A stretch of DNA of 64,000 bases. It comes from Spirochaetales bacterium. GTDB lineage: Bacteria > Spirochaetota > Spirochaetia > Sphaerochaetales > Sphaerochaetaceae. Where the stretch lies: contig JAHDQJ010000026.1 of NCBI GenBank assembly GCA_018433865.1, forward strand, positions 1 through 64,000, given 5' to 3'. Of this stretch, positions 9,016 through 16,388 are shown in pieces (the stretch's first letter is position 1; each line of letters starts with the position of its first letter). Both the position numbers and the translations under genes were made by a program. The notes under the pieces were generated by a model. It searched no databases. It saw only the letters and a list, made by a program, of their open reading frames with translations, and had not been told where the DNA came from.

Positions 9016-9043
9016 TTGCATTCTGGCAGACCTATGCTATGCT
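9016..9043 (+). promoter_or_regulatory. dctP promoter
   Basis: -35 TTGCAT (9016-9021), 16-base spacer, -10 TATGCT (9038-9043). The start of transcription would fall within the palindrome at 9048-9075. Confidence 0.5.
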
Positions 9044-9047
9044 GAAG

Positions 9048-9075
9048 GAAACATGTCGTAATACATGTATGTTTC
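9048..9075. promoter_or_regulatory. palindromic operator at dctP transcription start
   Basis: Outer arms GAAACAT / ATGTTTC bracket a core ACATGT-N6-ACATGT (9051-9068). Placed just after the -10 box, it would act as a repressor site. The nearby AraR-type GntR/LacI hybrid is the obvious candidate (inference). Confidence 0.55.
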
Positions 9076-9122
9076 AGAACGGTGGCGGATAACTGTCACT
9101 ACGCACAAAAGGAGAGGAATTT

Positions 9123-10124
9123 ATGAAGAAGACACTCATGATCCTGCTGGTACTCGCACTTTTTTCATCGATGGTGTTCGCCCAAGGTGGAAAGGAAGCT
9201 CCGGCTGCTGACGCGAAAGGTCAGTATGTGATCAAGATGGCCAACCCGTCGAACCCGGAAGACAACTGCGTGAAGGCATTCTACTACTTTGAGAAGATCG
9301 TCGAAGAGCGCACCGGTGGTCGCGTGGATGTTCAGGTGTTCGATAGCGCCCAGCTTGGTGCGCACCGCGACTACATCGAGCAGATGCAGATGGGAAGCCT
9401 CCAGGCAGCTGAGATCAACACCGCTGTTTTGTCCGGCTTCGACTCCAAGTTCATGGTATTCGACCTGCCGTATCTTGCACGGAACGTCGAGCACCTCCAG
9501 AGCGTCCTGGAGAGCGGACTCGATGAGAAGTTGAACGCTTCCCTGGAAGAGAGCACCGGGCTGAAGGTCATCGGGTGGATGATCCGCGCTCCGCGTAACC
9601 TCTATACTTCCCGCAACGCCGTCAATACCGCTGCTGACTTCAAAGGCATGAAGGTTCGCGTCATGGAGAGCCCGATCATGACCAGGACGTTCGAGCTGCT
9701 TGGTGCGGTTCCCGTTCCCCTTTCAGCTGCCGAGCGTTACATGGCTTTGCAGACCGGTGTCGTGCACGGCGCCGAGAACTCGGTCGGCATCATTGTCTCC
9801 CAGAAAGAGTATGAAGTCACCAAGTATGTCTCCCTCACCGCACACAACATCACCCCGAACATCATTGCGTTCGACAAGAAGTACTTTGACAAGCTTCCCG
9901 CAGATATCCAGGCGATCATCCTCGAGGCAGGAAAAGAAGCCGGTGCCTATGCGACCAAGCTTGACTCCGACAGCGAAGCTGCAACACTCGCGCAGCTCAG
10001 AGACTTCGGCATGCAGGTCAACGACATCGCCGACAAGTCCTCCTTCACGCAGGCTGTGGCTCCCATCTATGCACAGTACCGCAACGAGATCGGTGGCGAC
10101 ATCATCGACGCATTCCTGAAATAA
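9123..10124 (+). CDS. dctP: TRAP transporter solute-binding protein
   Basis: 333 residues. The signal peptide is residues 1-20 (SSMVFAQG cleavage region). The mature part is a DctP/TeaA-type extracytoplasmic solute receptor: VDVQVFDSAQLG, the PYLARNVEHLQ strand, and the IRAPRNLYTSRNAVNTAADF-KGMKVRV region where the conserved Arg binds the ligand carboxylate. It captures an organic acid in the periplasm and delivers it to the DctQM permease. The ribosome site AAAGGAGAGG is 8 bases upstream. It is the first gene of dctPQM-rbsD-ilvD. A strong hairpin follows directly. The ligand is probably a sugar acid, judged from the enzymes. Confidence 0.92.
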   Translation: MKKTLMILLVLALFSSMVFAQGGKEAPAADAKGQYVIKMANPSNPEDNCVKAFYYFEKIVEERTGGRVDVQVFDSAQLGAHRDYIEQMQMGSLQAAEINTAVLSGFDSKFMVFDLPYLARNVEHLQSVLESGLDEKLNASLEESTGLKVIGWMIRAPRNLYTSRNAVNTAADFKGMKVRVMESPIMTRTFELLGAVPVPLSAAERYMALQTGVVHGAENSVGIIVSQKEYEVTKYVSLTAHNITPNIIAFDKKYFDKLPADIQAIILEAGKEAGAYATKLDSDSEAATLAQLRDFGMQVNDIADKSSFTQAVAPIYAQYRNEIGGDIIDAFLK

Positions 10125-10135
10125 TGAACCATTAT

Positions 10136-10165
10136 CCAAGGGGGCAGGGTCACCTGTCCCCTTGG
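10136..10165 (+). terminator. intra-operon hairpin after dctP
   Basis: CCAAGGGGGCAGG and CCTGTCCCCTTGG form a 13-bp stem with one G-U pair and a GTCA loop. There is no T-run, so it probably stabilises the dctP message or attenuates read-through into dctQM rather than ending it. Confidence 0.7.
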
Positions 10166-10190
10166 TCTGTCCACGCAAAGGAGCTGGGAG

Positions 10191-10709
10191 ATGGAAAAAT
10201 TCATCCATGTTCTCTATGACTACATCATCGAGTATATCGTGCGCCTGATCGGTGTGTTGCTGATAACCACCGTTCTCATGCAGATATTCACCCGTATTTT
10301 CTTCAAGGTTCCGTTTTCATGGACCGATGAGCTGGCTCGCTTCACCTTCATCTGGTACTGCTTTTTAGGGAGTGTGTTGACCATGCACAAGAAAATGCAT
10401 CTGGGAATCGACTACTTTGAAAGCAAGATGAAACAACGGGGACGGTTCGTGAACCGCGTGTTCGTCTACGCCGTACAGATTTTCTTTGCGCTGCTTCTGG
10501 CCTACTACGGGTTCAAGCTGTTGGGAATCGTCGGGCGCCAAAAATCGCCCATCATGCGTGTACAGATGAAATATATCTACAGCGTGCTGCCGATCAGCGG
10601 GGTGCTGTATTTGATCCTGAGTGTGCATGAGATGATCATGCATGTGACGCACAAGCAGGGGCCAGTCATACTCCCCGCCGACTCGCTCAAGGGAGATGTA
10701 CAGGTATGA
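10191..10709 (+). CDS. dctQ: TRAP transporter small permease
   Basis: 172 residues, four hydrophobic segments (roughly 15-35, 50-70, 92-112, 130-150), as in DctQ. The family marks FKVPFSWTDELARFTFIWYCFLG and the downstream HLGIDYF are present. It forms a membrane complex with DctM. AAGGAGCTGGGAG precedes the ATG. Its TGA overlaps the dctM ATG (ATGA), so the two are translationally coupled. Confidence 0.88.
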   Translation: MEKFIHVLYDYIIEYIVRLIGVLLITTVLMQIFTRIFFKVPFSWTDELARFTFIWYCFLGSVLTMHKKMHLGIDYFESKMKQRGRFVNRVFVYAVQIFFALLLAYYGFKLLGIVGRQKSPIMRVQMKYIYSVLPISGVLYLILSVHEMIMHVTHKQGPVILPADSLKGDVQV

Positions 10710-11983
10710 TAGCTGCAATCGTATTCCTTATCATGATCGGGTTGATGGTATTCAACGTCCCGATCGCCATCTGCACAGCCCTCGCCACGGTCGGAGGCAT
10801 CGCATGGACCCAGGATGTACCGATGATGGTGTTCGTGCAACGCATGTTCACCGGCATGGACACGTTCACCCTCATTGCCGTGCCACTCTTCATCCTCTGC
10901 GGACGGTTCATGGCCCTCGGTGGCATCACCAAGGACTTGATCGAGATGTCCAAGGTCCTTGTGGGCTATTTCAAGGGTGGCCTTGCCTACATCAACATCG
11001 TGGCGAGCATGCTCTTTGCCGGAATCACCGGATCCGCCGCTTCCGACACCTCATCGATCGGAGCGATCCTGATTCCCGCGATGGAGGACAGGGGGTTCGA
11101 CAAGGACTTCTCGGTTGCCGTCACCGCCACCTCCTCGACGATCGGCGTGATGATACCTCCTTCGATCCCCATGGTCGTCTACGGTGCCTCTTCCGGTGCG
11201 TCGATCGGCAAGCTCTTCCTCGGAGGAATCGTACCGGGTATCCTGACAGGAATCGCGCTGATGATCGTCTCCGGCATCATCTCCCATCGCAAGGATTATC
11301 CGAGTGACAAGTTTGTCGGGATCAAACAGAGCGTGATCATCTCGCTCAAGGGGATTCCCGCGCTGCTGACGATCATCATCATCCTCGGCGGTATCGTCGG
11401 CGGTGTGTTCACCCCGACCGAAGCTGCCGGTATCGCGGCGCTCTACTCATTCCTCCTTGGGAAGTTCTACTACAAGGAACTGAAGTTCCGCGACATCCCC
11501 AAGATGCTTGCCGAAGTCGCGTTGACCACAGGGCAGGTGGCGCTCATGATCGCAACCGCCTCATCATTGGCGTGGCTGTTCGCACAGCAGGGAGTCCCGG
11601 GGATGATCGGTTCGTTCATCACCGGCATCACCACCAACAAGTTCGTTCTCTTGCTGATCATCAATGCACTGTTGCTCTTCGTAGGAACCTGGTTGGACCT
11701 GAGTCCTGCGGTCATCATCTTCACGCCGATCCTCCTTCCGATAGCTACCAGCTTGGGCATCGATCCGGTGCACTTCGGCGTCATCATGGTCGTCAACCTT
11801 GCCATAGGACTCTTCACACCTCCAGTAGGTGTATGTCTCTTCGTCTCCTGCGGAATCGCGAAGTGTTCGATCAGCTATGTGGTGAAGGCGTTCATTCCCT
11901 TCCTCATCGTGATGATCGGAGTGCTGTTGCTGATCACCTATGTGCCAGCCTTGGTAATGACCATCCCGAACTTACTGATGTGA
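10706..11983 (+). CDS. dctM: TRAP transporter large permease
   Basis: 425 residues with about twelve membrane segments; the channel-forming subunit of the Na+-driven TRAP system. Family signatures are FMALGGITKDLIE near the N-terminal third, the AGITGSAASDTSSIGAILIP segment, VMIPPSIPMVVYG, and the C-terminal GLFTPPVGVCLFV. It overlaps dctQ by four bases. The next gene (rbsD-like) follows after 27 bases, so transport and catabolism are probably on one message. Confidence 0.92.
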   Translation: MIAAIVFLIMIGLMVFNVPIAICTALATVGGIAWTQDVPMMVFVQRMFTGMDTFTLIAVPLFILCGRFMALGGITKDLIEMSKVLVGYFKGGLAYINIVASMLFAGITGSAASDTSSIGAILIPAMEDRGFDKDFSVAVTATSSTIGVMIPPSIPMVVYGASSGASIGKLFLGGIVPGILTGIALMIVSGIISHRKDYPSDKFVGIKQSVIISLKGIPALLTIIIILGGIVGGVFTPTEAAGIAALYSFLLGKFYYKELKFRDIPKMLAEVALTTGQVALMIATASSLAWLFAQQGVPGMIGSFITGITTNKFVLLLIINALLLFVGTWLDLSPAVIIFTPILLPIATSLGIDPVHFGVIMVVNLAIGLFTPPVGVCLFVSCGIAKCSISYVVKAFIPFLIVMIGVLLLITYVPALVMTIPNLLM

Positions 11984-12010
11984 CGCCGCGAGGCAAAGGA
12001 AACACACGAC

Positions 12011-12457
12011 ATGATCTTGAAACATATCAACCCACTACTTTCTGCAGAACTCATGACCGTCATGCTCGAGATGGGTCATGGAGATGAGATCGTCTTTGCC
12101 GATCGCAACTTCCCCGCGGTCTCGCTCGCCGACCGGCTCATCTGCTACAACGGAGTGCCCATCACGCAACTGCTTCCTGCATTCCTGTATCACTTTCCGA
12201 TCGATTATCTGGTGGAACACCCGGTGCACATGATGCGCATTCCCGCCGATTCCGATTACAAGGGAAACATCATCGGCGAGTACCAGACGATTCTGGATGA
12301 AGCCCATGGGGCAAGCGTCTCGATCGGTTTGCTTGACCGGCAGGCCTTCTATGAACGGGCGTCGAAGGCCTTCGCCATCGTCGCGACGAGCGAATCCGCT
12401 CGGTTCGCCAACGTCATCATCCGCAAGGGCATCGTCCGGATAGGGGAAGAGGCCTGA
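12011..12457 (+). CDS. RbsD/FucU-type mutarotase
   Basis: 148 residues, usual length. The AELMTVMLEMGHGDEIVFAD motif near residue 12-31 with the catalytic His, and NFPAVSLADRLICYNG, identify the RbsD/FucU fold, which interconverts sugar anomers (pyranose/furanose or alpha/beta) in the cytosol. ILL-type core followed by YQTILDEAHGASVSIGLLDR fits FucU better than RbsD. It lies between the TRAP permease and a sugar-acid dehydratase, which suggests that the substrate passes through a cyclic sugar or lactone form. Confidence 0.85.
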   Translation: MILKHINPLLSAELMTVMLEMGHGDEIVFADRNFPAVSLADRLICYNGVPITQLLPAFLYHFPIDYLVEHPVHMMRIPADSDYKGNIIGEYQTILDEAHGASVSIGLLDRQAFYERASKAFAIVATSESARFANVIIRKGIVRIGEEA

Positions 12458-12549
12458 GCTGATCCCACAAGGTGGCAACGATGGTTGCCACCGATCATCT
12501 TGAGAAGTACTCGTTGCATCAATTGCACCTGTATCAGGGAGACATTGAC

Positions 12550-14208
12550 ATGATTCGACAGTGGAATGAGGAATCGCTTGACCATAGGAATGCATTGCTC
12601 TATGCAATGGGGGTCACCGAGGCGGATGCGCAGCGTCCTGTGATCGGCATCCTGAACTCTTGGAATGAGATGAATCCGGGTCACTTCCCGTTCAAGGATG
12701 TGATTGCCGAACTGAAAAAGGAGATCTACGCGGCAGGGGCGCTGGCCCTGGAACTACCGATCTCCGGTATTTGCGATGGTATCTGTTCCAACACTCCCGG
12801 TGACCGCTACACCTTGCCTGCACGCGATCTGGTCGCTACCGAAGTCGAGACCCTTGCCGAGCTGAACATGCTGGAGGGGATGCTTTTGCTCTCCACCTGT
12901 GACAAGGTGGTCCCCGGCATGATCATGGGAGCGTTGCGCGTGAACATTCCGACCGTGATGTTTACCGGCGGCTACATGGCGGCAGGTCATCATGACGGAA
13001 AGATGCTCACCCTGACCCATACCAAGCAGGCCTATGCCGCCTACCAGGGGGGCAAGATGACCAAGGCCGACTACAAGGCGATCGTCCGCTCCGCCTGCCC
13101 GACACCCGGAGCCTGTCCGTTCATGGGAACGGCGAACACCATGTGTGCGACCGCGGAGATCCTTGGGCTCTCACCGTTTGGCAATGCCAGCGTACGCAGC
13201 CAGACCGCAAAGTGGCACGACCTTGGCAAAGAGGCTGCGCGCCGTCTGGTGCAACTGGTGAAAGAAGAAGTGAAGCCGCTCGATCTGATCACCCGTGACA
13301 ACTTCGAGAACGTCGTGCGCTACATGATGGCTACGGGCGGTTCCACCAACTCGATCCTCCATATCCCCGCAATGGCGAGGATGGCCGGTATCGAGATAGA
13401 TCCCAAGTTCTTCGATGAGATCAGCGCGCAGGTCCCATGGATCAGCGCGATTTATCCGAATCACAATTCCTACACGATGGAAGAATTCGATCGCGCGGGA
13501 GGCTTGAACGCCGTCATCGGAGAGATGCTCGAGGCCAAGACGATCATCGCAACCGCGAAGGGGATGTTCGGTACGGTCGAAGCGATGGCCATGGATCGAC
13601 GAAGTACCGACCAGGATGTCATCCGAAGCTGTTCCGATCCGATCCATCCCCACGGAGGACTTGCCGTCCTGAAGGGGAATATCGCCCCGGAGAGTTGCAT
13701 CGTGAAATTCGCAGCGATTCCCCGGGGTCTGTGGAGCTTCAGCGGACCTGCGAAGGTGTATGAGTCGCAGGATGATGCGTGGCATGCGATGCTCAACGAT
13801 GAGATCGTCGCCGGTGATGTCGTGGTGATCCGGTATGAGGGGCCCAAGGGATCGCCGGGCATGCCGCACATGGAGACCTTCATGGCAGCGGTGCTTGGCA
13901 AGAAGATGGGTTCCGACATCGCCTTGGTATCGGACGGGCGCTTCTCAGGCGCCACCGGTGGCCTTGCGATCGGGCACGTCAGTCCCGAGGCCTATGATGG
14001 CGGCCCCATCGCCTTCATCAAGGATGGTGATGTCATCCACATCGATATCGAACGCCGTTCGCTCACCGTCGAGGTAAGCGAAGAGGATTTCGCCCGACGT
14101 CGGATGGGGTGGAAACCGATCGAGAAGCCGGCTACCGGTTATCTGGCTCTCTACAGGAAGATGACCTCATCGGCGCATAGCGGAGCATCCATCTACTGGG
14201 ATCTCTAG
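12550..14208 (+). CDS. IlvD/Edd-family dehydratase, probably a sugar-acid dehydratase
   Basis: 552 residues. The family removes water from 2,3-dihydroxy acids using an Fe-S cluster. Likely cluster cysteines are in ICDGICSN, LSTCDKVVPGM and GACPFMGTANTM. The SDGRFSGATGGLAIGHVSPEA motif is near the C-terminus. The start at ATG 12550 has GGGAG 7 bases upstream; the longer frame from 12472 adds a tail with no family counterpart. The operon (TRAP, mutarotase, iron alcohol dehydrogenase, hydroxyacid dehydrogenases) points to an aldonate such as xylonate, arabinonate or gluconate rather than branched-chain amino-acid synthesis. Confidence 0.88.
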   Translation: MIRQWNEESLDHRNALLYAMGVTEADAQRPVIGILNSWNEMNPGHFPFKDVIAELKKEIYAAGALALELPISGICDGICSNTPGDRYTLPARDLVATEVETLAELNMLEGMLLLSTCDKVVPGMIMGALRVNIPTVMFTGGYMAAGHHDGKMLTLTHTKQAYAAYQGGKMTKADYKAIVRSACPTPGACPFMGTANTMCATAEILGLSPFGNASVRSQTAKWHDLGKEAARRLVQLVKEEVKPLDLITRDNFENVVRYMMATGGSTNSILHIPAMARMAGIEIDPKFFDEISAQVPWISAIYPNHNSYTMEEFDRAGGLNAVIGEMLEAKTIIATAKGMFGTVEAMAMDRRSTDQDVIRSCSDPIHPHGGLAVLKGNIAPESCIVKFAAIPRGLWSFSGPAKVYESQDDAWHAMLNDEIVAGDVVVIRYEGPKGSPGMPHMETFMAAVLGKKMGSDIALVSDGRFSGATGGLAIGHVSPEAYDGGPIAFIKDGDVIHIDIERRSLTVEVSEEDFARRRMGWKPIEKPATGYLALYRKMTSSAHSGASIYWDL

Positions 14209-14223
14209 GTGCGTGGATATCCA

Positions 14224-14256
14224 GAGAGTCGCAACGGGTGATGCCCATGGACTCTC
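14224..14256 (+). terminator. hairpin between convergent genes
   Basis: GAGAGTC / GACTCTC arms with an inner GGG/CCC pairing, lying between the dehydratase and the convergent hydroxyacid dehydrogenase. There is no long T-run. Confidence 0.4.
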
Positions 14257-14290
14257 CAGGATCGTTTCGTGATGACCTGCACTGCCAAGC

Positions 14291-15256
14291 TCAGTATCTT
14301 CTTGCGAAATCGATGAGATTTCGCATCGGTTTCCCTTCCAGGTAGTGGCCAAGATTCTCGAGGAACACGGCGAACACCTGTCGTGCATCGCTGTACGACA
14401 GTCCGCTTGCGTGCGGAGTGATCAATACGTTCGGAAACGACCACAACGGATGGTCGGCCGGCAGCGGTTCCGGGTCGGTCACATCCAGTCCTGCCGACCC
14501 CAACTGCCCACTGCTGAGTGCTCGTACCAAGGCCTCCTGGTCGACCGCCGAACCGCGGGCCACATTGATCAGGCAGGCTCCCCGTTTCATCAGTCCGAGA
14601 CGGCGTGCGTCGATCATCCGTTCGGTCTCAGCCGTCGAAGGCGTACAGATCACCACGAAATCGGCTTCGGGAAGCAGCGTATCCAACCGTTCGGACAGGT
14701 ACAACTCATCGACATGCATCGGTCTTTCCGCTACCGTGCGCTTGATCGCGAGCACACGCATCCCATGTGCTTTCGCACGCATGGCAACATTGTTTCCCAA
14801 GTCTCCGAGACCGATGACGAGGATCGTGCAATCCCACAGGTCTTTCGGAGGGATGTGCCATTTCCACTCACCTCGTTTCATCTGGTCGTGGAACTCGAGG
14901 AAATGATGGTTGAACGCGATGATCATTCCCATCACATGGTCGGCGATCTGCCGTCCATAGGTCCCGGCCGCGTTGGTCAGCAAGATCTGCGGACCACCGT
15001 AGAGACTCCTGTCGAGATAGGGGGCGACACCGGAGGAGGGCGTTTGCAGCCACCTGAGGGCCTTCGCCCCTGCAAGGTCCCTCCTGCGTGGGGATCCGAC
15101 GATGATCTCTGCTTTCCCGATCTGCCCGATGGTGTAGGAACGCTCGGGCACCACGGTGGCATGCACCTGGGGAAACCTCCGGGCGAGCAGTTGCAACTCC
15201 TCTTCGTTCGGATCGAAGTGGAAACTGGTGAGCAAGAGTGCCTCTACCTTTCCCAT
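14291..15256 (-). CDS. D-2-hydroxyacid dehydrogenase, paralog 2
   Basis: 321 residues, the same length as paralogs 1 and 3. Seen: LQTPSSGVAPYLDRSLY, GLGDLGNNVAMRAKAHG (NAD loop), NVARGSAVDQ (catalytic Arg), DPEPLPADHP and TPHASGLS (catalytic His), ending RNLIDFARRY. The start at ATG 15256 is supported by GAGGAGG 6 bases upstream. It follows paralog 3 by 11 bases, so the two form a tandem pair on one message. The substrate is presumably a 2-keto acid made by the dehydratase branch. Confidence 0.88.
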   Translation of the reverse strand: MGKVEALLLTSFHFDPNEEELQLLARRFPQVHATVVPERSYTIGQIGKAEIIVGSPRRRDLAGAKALRWLQTPSSGVAPYLDRSLYGGPQILLTNAAGTYGRQIADHVMGMIIAFNHHFLEFHDQMKRGEWKWHIPPKDLWDCTILVIGLGDLGNNVAMRAKAHGMRVLAIKRTVAERPMHVDELYLSERLDTLLPEADFVVICTPSTAETERMIDARRLGLMKRGACLINVARGSAVDQEALVRALSSGQLGSAGLDVTDPEPLPADHPLWSFPNVLITPHASGLSYSDARQVFAVFLENLGHYLEGKPMRNLIDFARRY

Positions 15257-15267
15257 GAAGAGCCTCC

Positions 15268-16233
15268 TCAATACGTGCGATCGAAGTCGACTTGATTCCT
15301 CAGCGGCTGTCCCGCCAGATACTTTCTCATGTTTTCGTGGACTATCTTGAAGACACGGCGGGGATCATTGCGTGAGAGACCGCTGGAGTGGGGGGTGATG
15401 AGGACGTTCGGTAGTGTCCACAGCGGGTGCCCGGGAGGCAGGGGCTCGGGATCCGTGACATCAAGGGCTGCTCCCGCCAGGTGTCCCTCACGCAGTGCCT
15501 CCGTCAACGCATCATGATCGACCAATGTGCCCCGGGCAACGTTTATCAGGAAGGAGGATCTTTTCATCAGTGCGAGGCGTCGTCTGTCCATGACCTGTCG
15601 GGTCTCAGCTGTTGATGGGGCACAGAGGACCACATAATCTGCCTCAGGAAGCAGCGTGTCCAGTCCGTCGAGGGTCGCCACCACATCGACATCCACCAAC
15701 GTGTCCGTAATCGTCCGTTTCACCGCGATCACCCGCATGCCGTGCCACTTCGCCCGTTTGGCCACGTGACGGCCTAGATCCCCGAGCCCAATGACCAGAA
15801 GTGTCTGTTCCCACAGGTCGGCCGAACTAGGCCAGACTTGCCACAGGCTGTCGGTCATGTGCGAATGGTAGTGCAGCAGGTTGTGGTTGAAGGCGATCAC
15901 CGTGGCGATCACCTGGTCGGCGATCTGCCGTCCGTAGGCTCCCGATGCGTTGGAAAGAAGGATGTCGGAACGGGCGAACAGTGAGCGGTCGACAAACCTG
16001 TCGACACCGGATGTCTGTGTCTGGAGCCACCTGAGATGCTTCGCCCACTTGAGATCCTCAGGCCGGGGAGAGCCTACGATGATCTCATACCGTGCCAAAT
16101 CCTGAGGAACATAGGAACGTTCGTCTGTTGCCGTGAAACACAGTTGCGGAAACTCCCCGCACAGGATTTCCATCTCACGATCATCGGGATCGAACTCGAA
16201 GTTTCTCAGCAACAGTACCTCTCGCGTACCCAT
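15268..16233 (-). CDS. D-2-hydroxyacid dehydrogenase, paralog 3
   Basis: 321 residues. The same fold as the two other copies: LQTQTSGVDRFVDRSLF, GLGDLGRHVAKRAKWHG, NVARGTLVDHDALTEAL, DPEPLPPGHPLW, TPHSSGLSRNDPRRVFKI, ending RNQVDFDRTY. The catalytic Arg, acidic region and His are all present. The start at 16233 follows GGGAGGAACAC. It is the first gene of the 16233-14291 pair and is divergent from the amino-sugar operon, so it may share control elements in 16234-16388. Confidence 0.88.
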   Translation of the reverse strand: MGTREVLLLRNFEFDPDDREMEILCGEFPQLCFTATDERSYVPQDLARYEIIVGSPRPEDLKWAKHLRWLQTQTSGVDRFVDRSLFARSDILLSNASGAYGRQIADQVIATVIAFNHNLLHYHSHMTDSLWQVWPSSADLWEQTLLVIGLGDLGRHVAKRAKWHGMRVIAVKRTITDTLVDVDVVATLDGLDTLLPEADYVVLCAPSTAETRQVMDRRRLALMKRSSFLINVARGTLVDHDALTEALREGHLAGAALDVTDPEPLPPGHPLWTLPNVLITPHSSGLSRNDPRRVFKIVHENMRKYLAGQPLRNQVDFDRTY

Positions 16234-16317
16234 GTGTTCCTCCCTGAGACACAAGCTATCTGATTGACCGCAGGTGTGCAAGAGTCACCATGCGTATGAT
16301 CGTCCGGAACTTTTCGC

Positions 16318-16345
16318 TTGACAGGAGGGGAAAGTATAGTATCCT
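16318..16345 (+). promoter_or_regulatory. promoter of the amino-sugar operon
   Basis: -35 TTGACA (16318-16323), 16-base spacer, -10 TATCCT (16340-16345). The predicted start falls in or just after the operator at 16350-16360. Confidence 0.6.
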
Positions 16346-16349
16346 TAAC

Positions 16350-16360
16350 TTGTCAGACAA
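16350..16360. promoter_or_regulatory. FadR/GntR-type operator
   Basis: TTGTCAGACAA is a perfect 11-bp palindrome with a single central base. It fits the TNGTNNNACNA form known for FadR-subfamily GntR repressors. It lies immediately after the -10 box of the operon that encodes such a regulator at 17549, which implies autoregulated repression. Confidence 0.65.
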
Positions 16361-16388
16361 CTGATATTCAACAAGTGGAGGCGCAGCC

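Larger units (their letters stand above)
8726..9122. promoter_or_regulatory. divergent control region of the sugar-acid island
   Basis: About 400 bases, AT-rich in the middle (8930-8960), separating the iron alcohol dehydrogenase (minus) from dctP (plus). On the minus strand a TATACT box (complement of 8928-8933) may serve the dehydrogenase. The sequence ATACATGT occurs at 8971-8978 and again at 9061-9068, suggesting two operator half-sites about 90 bases apart, which would allow looping. Beyond these I see nothing else. Confidence 0.5.

Noticed and set aside
14291-16233. The two tandem hydroxyacid dehydrogenases as one assembly duplication
   Set aside because: They differ at many positions throughout and have separate ribosome sites, so they are old paralogs.
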